Shown one piece after another: positions 6,016 through 9,218 of a stretch of 9,218 nucleotides of DNA. Every line of letters begins with the position of its first letter. Positions within the stretch are counted from its first letter, which is position 1. Location of the stretch: contig WVZU01000010.1 in NCBI GenBank assembly GCA_011772275.1, forward strand, positions 132 through 9,349. Direction: 5' to 3'. The position numbers were made by a program, and so were the translations under genes. Origin of the DNA: Planctomycetales bacterium (GTDB taxonomy: Bacteria; Planctomycetota; Planctomycetia; Pirellulales; UBA7805). The notes under the pieces are model-generated. The model was given only the letters and a program-made list of their open reading frames with translations, was not told the origin of the DNA and did no database searches.

Positions 6016-6427
6016 CTGGCCGATGCTCGCATGCTAAACAGTTACCGGCATCCATGCCGGGGCGAAATGCGAGGGCTTTTGGATTCGTGCCCCTCTGGCG
6101 CCGGTCGTAGGCAGATATCGTGCATCCCCTTTGGCATATTTCTCACCGCTCCAGTTGGCCTCGCGGCCCATGCTCATGGCCCATGGTTTTAAGTCGTGGC
6201 GTCGATCTTGGTGCAGATCGCACACGACCGCTGTCATCTGGCCCACCACAGCCTCCTCTGGCCCGCAGCGATGCCCCCGGCGACCTTGAGCATCCCCTGA
6301 CTTGCCTCCTGATCCGACACAATTTAAACCGCGGCCCGGCTTAATTCAGGCAAACTGGGCAAGGTGTTTTTGTTTTGACGATTTTAACGGAAGTTCGGGT
6401 CGTACCAATTCCGATACGTAGGTTGTC
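6016..6427. other. Gene-free spacer
   Basis: About 410 nt with no supported gene. It contains a near-perfect inverted repeat CCGGCAT-CC-ATGCCGG (6045-6060), a CATGGCCCATGG palindrome at about 6175-6186, and AT-richer sequence from 6320. An isolated TTGACG (6375-6380) precedes the downstream gene but has no convincing -10 box at 16-18 nt. The open frame at 6034-6249 (minus) has no ribosome-binding site or recognisable motif. This may be decayed or repeat-derived DNA. Confidence 0.4.
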
Positions 6428-6470
6428 ATGCCATCAGGTATGTCTGTACTGCCCATGTGGAATCCAGGGG

Positions 6471-6490
6471 GGCTCGCCCTACGGCGGGCC
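6471..6490 (+). promoter_or_regulatory. Hairpin just upstream of the preferred start of the DUF6666-like gene
   Basis: GGCTCGCC (6471-6478), CTAC loop, GGCGGGCC (6483-6490) pair over 8 bp with one T-G wobble. The hairpin ends four bases before TGAGG (6495-6499), the likely ribosome-binding site of the ATG at 6509. This fits 6428-6508 being untranslated leader rather than coding sequence. Confidence 0.35.
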
Positions 6491-6508
6491 ACGATGAGGC
6501 GTCAGGAA

Positions 6509-8077
6509 ATGATTAGTCGGTCTTTTTTGCGCAAACTGTGGTTCACCGGTACAGGTTTTTTGTCGTTGACCGTATGTGCGGTCGCGATGGCCGTGGACGA
6601 TACAGCGTGGCAGGCGGCGGGAACTCGCGATCGCAACGCGAGGCAATCCACATCTAGCTCAGCCGACTCCAGCGTTGCATCCCCGGAGGAAGTCGAGCAA
6701 AACAAGGGTGGGACGCCGTCTGTGGGATCTGTCGGTCGCGCGGCCGAACCGCGCCGGCTGAAGGGCAGCACTACGGGCCGAGCAAAACCGATCGGGTCAA
6801 GTGCCAGGTCGCGCGCGGTTCCGACCAGCCAGTGGCTTGATCCGAACGATACCGTCGAGCAACCGGAGGGGAAGGCGCGTGCCACGGACGGCAGCGGTTC
6901 GGCCCACGGCAGCGGTTCGGCAACGGGCCAAGTTCGGCCGGCGGTTGCCAATCAACCGCGGCAGCCACGGCAGCGTGCCCATCGGACCGTCGCCTACCAC
7001 GCTCGACCCTACCCCATAGCTCCCTGGCATCCTCATCCCTACTATGCATCCGCCGCGAGGGGCTCTGGCCCGCCCGCTCGTTTCACCGCGAAAGGTCCGC
7101 CACCGGTCGAATTGATTGGACCTGGGGAATTCGTCGGTCCAGAGCCGAGCGTGTTGGAACCCGAGCCGGAGGACTGGACGGGGGACGAGTTCTTTGACGG
7201 CCACGCCCACGGACCTCCTTTCGCGCCGGGGGCCGGCTGTACCTGTGACGGGGTGTGCGATTGCGGGCCTGCTGATTCCGGCTATCCCCTGTTTGCCTCC
7301 ATCTTCGCTGGCATGCAGGGCTTTAAAGGTCCTCAGGACCTTGGCCGAAACGGCAACTTCGGTTTTCACGAGGGATTTGAGCTTTCGATCCCCTCGCCTC
7401 TGCGGCCCGTGAATATGCAATTGGGAATGCGATTTACCCAGAACAACTTTGCCGGCGATCAGGTCACCGAAAATTATCGCCGCGATGGCCGCGAGCAGAT
7501 CTTTCTGACCGCCGGCTTGTTTCGACGGGGCAATGCATGCTGTCCCTGGCAATGGGGCGTGGTCTTTGACTGGCTGCATGACGAGTACTGGGTAGACGCG
7601 GACCTATCGCAGATCCGGGTGGAGACCAGCTGGCTGACGCGGTGCGGAAATGAATGGGGTTTCCTGGCAGCGGTAAGCACGGGTGACGAGAATTTCGATG
7701 ACCAGCTGATCGACGATCTGGACGATTTTAACTTTGATTTTGGCGCCGAGCCGACGGACTATTACGGTATTTTCCTCCGTCGGGCGACAGCGGCGTGTGG
7801 CGAGTGGCGGTTGTTGGCGGGAGTCACGGAACACAGCGACGCCATTCTGGGCGGCGATTTCTGGCTGCCGGTGGGCAACTGCCTCGCCCTCGACGGTGAC
7901 TTCACGTTCCTGATCGCCGAACATAGTGGCTCGCGGGGCCAGCGGGAGGAGGCGTTTGGCGTGGGGCTCAGCCTGGTCTGGTATCCCTACCGTCCGCCCC
8001 GCAACGTGGCAGGCCATTCGCTACGTCCCTTGTTGCCCGTGGCCGACAACGCCAGGTTTTTTGTAAACCGCCGATAA
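6509..8077 (+). CDS. Secreted beta-rich planctomycete protein, DUF6666-like
   Basis: 522 residues from this start. The N-terminus is a clear signal peptide: MISRSFLRK, then a hydrophobic core (WFTGTGFLSLTVCAVAMA), cut near AMA-VDD. Residues ~27-240 are low complexity, Ser/Gly/Pro/Arg/His-rich, with a duplicated GSGSA unit, and look like a disordered linker. Near residues 243-252 is a Cys-rich knot (GCTCDGVCDCG). The region ~260-500 alternates aromatic and polar residues as in a beta-barrel: FAGMQGFKGPQDLGRNGNFG, QLGMRFTQNNF, VVFDWLHDEYWVDADLSQIR, LVWYPYRPP. I recognise this as similar to the planctomycete-specific DUF6666 family, whose function is unknown; an envelope or outer-membrane role is inference. 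The ATG at 6509 is preferred because TGAGG lies nine bases upstream and the signal peptide then starts at once. In-frame ATGs at 6428, 6440, 6455 and 6494 would add 27, 23, 18 or 5 residues. Confidence 0.78.
   Translation: MISRSFLRKLWFTGTGFLSLTVCAVAMAVDDTAWQAAGTRDRNARQSTSSSADSSVASPEEVEQNKGGTPSVGSVGRAAEPRRLKGSTTGRAKPIGSSARSRAVPTSQWLDPNDTVEQPEGKARATDGSGSAHGSGSATGQVRPAVANQPRQPRQRAHRTVAYHARPYPIAPWHPHPYYASAARGSGPPARFTAKGPPPVELIGPGEFVGPEPSVLEPEPEDWTGDEFFDGHAHGPPFAPGAGCTCDGVCDCGPADSGYPLFASIFAGMQGFKGPQDLGRNGNFGFHEGFELSIPSPLRPVNMQLGMRFTQNNFAGDQVTENYRRDGREQIFLTAGLFRRGNACCPWQWGVVFDWLHDEYWVDADLSQIRVETSWLTRCGNEWGFLAAVSTGDENFDDQLIDDLDDFNFDFGAEPTDYYGIFLRRATAACGEWRLLAGVTEHSDAILGGDFWLPVGNCLALDGDFTFLIAEHSGSRGQREEAFGVGLSLVWYPYRPPRNVAGHSLRPLLPVADNARFFVNRR
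6888..6921 (+). repeat. In-gene 16-nt direct repeat
   Basis: ACGGCAGCGGTTCGGC occurs at 6888-6903 and again at 6906-6921, an 18-nt period that keeps frame. It encodes two copies of a Gly-Ser-Gly-Ser-Ala unit in the linker of the DUF6666-like protein. The identity at DNA level points to a recent tandem duplication or slippage. Confidence 0.7.
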
Positions 8078-8087
8078 GCGTCGCCTC

Positions 8088-8118
8088 AAAAAACAACCGC
8101 CAGATTGGCGTTCGTTTT
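8088..8118. terminator. Bidirectional terminator between convergent genes
   Basis: CGCCA-GAT-TGGCG (8098-8110) is followed on the + strand by TTCGTTTT. On the minus strand it is followed by GTTG and six T (the A-run 8088-8093). It starts 10 nt past the DUF6666-like gene stop, so it could end both converging transcripts. The stem is only 5 bp, so strength is uncertain. Confidence 0.45.
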
Positions 8119-8123
8119 GCTGG

Positions 8124-8195
8124 CCAGCCCTTCCCCTGGCTGGGAATGGTCTGCCTGTCACCGGCTTCTGTGAAGCCGGCCCTGGGCTTCAAGCC
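8124..8195. repeat. Cluster of three hairpins in the convergent spacer
   Basis: CCAGCC (8124-8129) pairs with GGCTGG (8138-8143). CCGGCTTC-TGT-GAAGCCGG (8161-8179) is a perfect 8-bp hairpin. GGCT-TCA-AGCC (8185-8195) is a small third one whose arms also resemble the second. None has a T-run. They lie in the 3' trailer of the minus-strand gene and may stabilise the end of its mRNA. Confidence 0.45.
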
Positions 8196-8231
8196 ATCGC
8201 AGCCGGGTCCCGCAGTACGATTTCTGCACGC

Positions 8232-9071
8232 TTAAGGGACGTCCTTTCGCCAGCTGGCGGCATCTTCGCCGTCCAGTCTGAGCGTCAGGCATTTGGCACT
8301 GCCACCCGCCTTGACGAATTCGTCTAACGGCGTTGCGCGGGGCTGGTAGCCCCTCCGCTTTAATTCGGCATGCAGCTGCGGACAGCCGGTATTGGTGATG
8401 ACTATATCGCCTAAAACGACAGCGTTGCAGGCAAAACGTTGTGCCTCCTCCGGGCAAACGGAAATCAGCTGATCGACCCGCTCCTGGAGGACCTGCAAGC
8501 CGTAATGGTCGAATGCGTCGGGAAAATAAATGGCCGATTGGGCGTCGAGCGGACAAAGGCAGGTGTCGAGGTGATAGTAATATTCGTCCACCAGTTCGAC
8601 AGCGATCACCTGGGTGTTCAGGGATGCGGAAATTTCCTGGTGTCCGCGAACGTCGCTCCGGATGCGGTAGCCGGCGAATAAGGTTTCGCCGCAAAAGAGC
8701 GCATCGCCGGCGCCTTCAAAAAATATATCCGCCGGCGATTGCTGGACTTGGAAACCGTGTTGAGCCAGCCACTGTTCGGCATACGGTTGCTCGCCCCGCC
8801 GCTCGGCATGACGAAAACGCGAAATCACAGCCCGGTCGCGATAGATAAGGGCCGCGTTGGCCGTGAACACCATGTCCGGCAGTCCCTCCACCGGCGGCAG
8901 CAGCGAGATGGCCGCGCCGCATGCTTCCAGCTCGGCCCGTAAGGCGTTCCATTGGCGAACCGCCACCGCGTGATCCGCCGGCTGCCGCTGATCCATCCAG
9001 GGATTGATCTCGTAGTGAATCCCGTAGAATTCCGGTGGACACATCAGAATGTGGGGCTGCAGCTCAGGCAT
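8232..9071 (-). CDS. Guanidino-group hydrolase, ArgZ / dimethylargininase-like
   Basis: 279 residues from the ATG at 9071. The single domain is an amidinotransferase/deiminase-type propeller. It opens with HILMCPPEFYGIHYEINPWM, typical of cyanobacterial arginine dihydrolase (ArgZ/AgrE) and related dimethylargininases. Putative active-site residues are N72 (GLPDMVFTANA), E119 (FFEGAGDAL), H167 (YYYHLDTCLCPL) and the nucleophile C261 (KAGGSAKCLTLRL). These fall almost where ArgZ has N71, E118, H168 and C264, as I remember them. ArgZ takes arginine to ornithine, ammonia and CO2, whereas dimethylargininases make citrulline from methylated arginine. The Asn in FTAN favours the ArgZ type. The C-terminal domain of the cyanobacterial protein is absent. 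A GTG directly before the ATG (9072-9074) is an alternative start, and neither has a strong Shine-Dalgarno. It is convergent with the DUF6666-like gene, and no arginine-pathway neighbour is in view. Confidence 0.75.
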   Translation of the reverse strand: MPELQPHILMCPPEFYGIHYEINPWMDQRQPADHAVAVRQWNALRAELEACGAAISLLPPVEGLPDMVFTANAALIYRDRAVISRFRHAERRGEQPYAEQWLAQHGFQVQQSPADIFFEGAGDALFCGETLFAGYRIRSDVRGHQEISASLNTQVIAVELVDEYYYHLDTCLCPLDAQSAIYFPDAFDHYGLQVLQERVDQLISVCPEEAQRFACNAVVLGDIVITNTGCPQLHAELKRRGYQPRATPLDEFVKAGGSAKCLTLRLDGEDAASWRKDVP

Positions 9072-9218
9072 CACAAAGGCTCAGCTCGTACATTCGAGCC
9101 AAGGGTAAATTCAAAGTGCATCGCGACCGAAAGACCCTGGCGGGGGACCGATTTGGGAGTTTTGAGCACCCTTTTATCAGTCTACGCCATAAAGAATCCG
9201 ACCTGGTCACAGGACGCA
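9072..9218. other. Upstream region of the guanidino hydrolase gene
   Basis: No gene was recognised. On the minus strand GGCTCG can pair either with CGAGC (9088-9084) or, shifted by one base, with GAGCC (9082-9078), giving two exclusive hairpins just before the start codon. A GATAAA near 9173-9178 (minus) is the only -10-like site, with a poor -35. The promoter is therefore not assigned. Confidence 0.3.

Noticed and set aside
5770..6192. Open frame of 140 codons running across the palindrome (+)
   Set aside because: It starts inside the second PLP gene and is coded by repeat sequence (Ser/Arg/Pro-rich); the opposite strand gives a similar frame, as expected of a palindrome.
6034..6249. 71-codon open frame on the minus strand
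   Set aside because: GTG start without a ribosome-binding site, no motif or signal, and it overlaps inverted repeats.
6797..7579. 260-codon minus-strand frame opposite the DUF6666-like gene
   Set aside because: Antisense shadow; the + strand has a signal peptide and conserved family motifs.

Overview
The window looks like chromosomal DNA from a planctomycete, probably of the Pirellulales/Rhodopirellula type. This is inferred from protein families and overall style, because no rRNA or marker gene is present. The pointers are GC-rich sequence with long spacers, an exported HEAT-repeat protein, a large secreted protein resembling the planctomycete DUF6666 family, and a long interspersed palindrome in a gene-free stretch. 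No tRNA, rRNA, insertion sequence, phage gene or CRISPR array was seen.

Layout. (1) Positions 1-320 (+) hold the 3' end of a gene that starts outside the window, possibly an HTTM-type membrane protein. (2) 456-1463 (-) is a YhaM-type exoribonuclease with an OB fold and an HD domain. (3) 1620-2885 (-) is an exported HEAT-repeat protein of unknown role, read towards the YhaM gene. (4) 2886-3450 is a divergent spacer with candidate promoters both ways. On the + side it carries a structured leader: a SAM-II-like pseudoknot motif, a perfect 13-bp hairpin and an intrinsic terminator with eight T. (5) 3451-4674 and 4671-5828 (+) are two PLP enzymes of the cystathionine gamma-synthase/lyase family, joined by an ATGA overlap. 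The first resembles plant-type cystathionine gamma-synthase and the second cystathionine gamma-lyase. (6) 5829-6508 has no supported gene and carries an 81-nt element with perfect 23-bp inverted arms. (7) 6509-8077 (+) is a secreted, beta-rich, DUF6666-like protein. (8) 8088-8195 is a cluster of hairpins between convergent genes. (9) 8232-9071 (-) is a guanidino-modifying enzyme closest to the cyanobacterial arginine dihydrolase (ArgZ) and dimethylargininase group.

How the parts work together. The clearest functional unit is 3067-5828: promoter, leader and two transsulfuration genes. Cysteine sulfur would be moved to homocysteine and methionine by the first enzyme, and cystathionine would be split by the second. 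A leader that senses S-adenosylmethionine would give end-product feedback. The order of the elements fits this, and stretches of the leader match my memory of the alphaproteobacterial SAM-II consensus, but the match is incomplete and needs a covariance-model search. The other genes show no obvious shared pathway.
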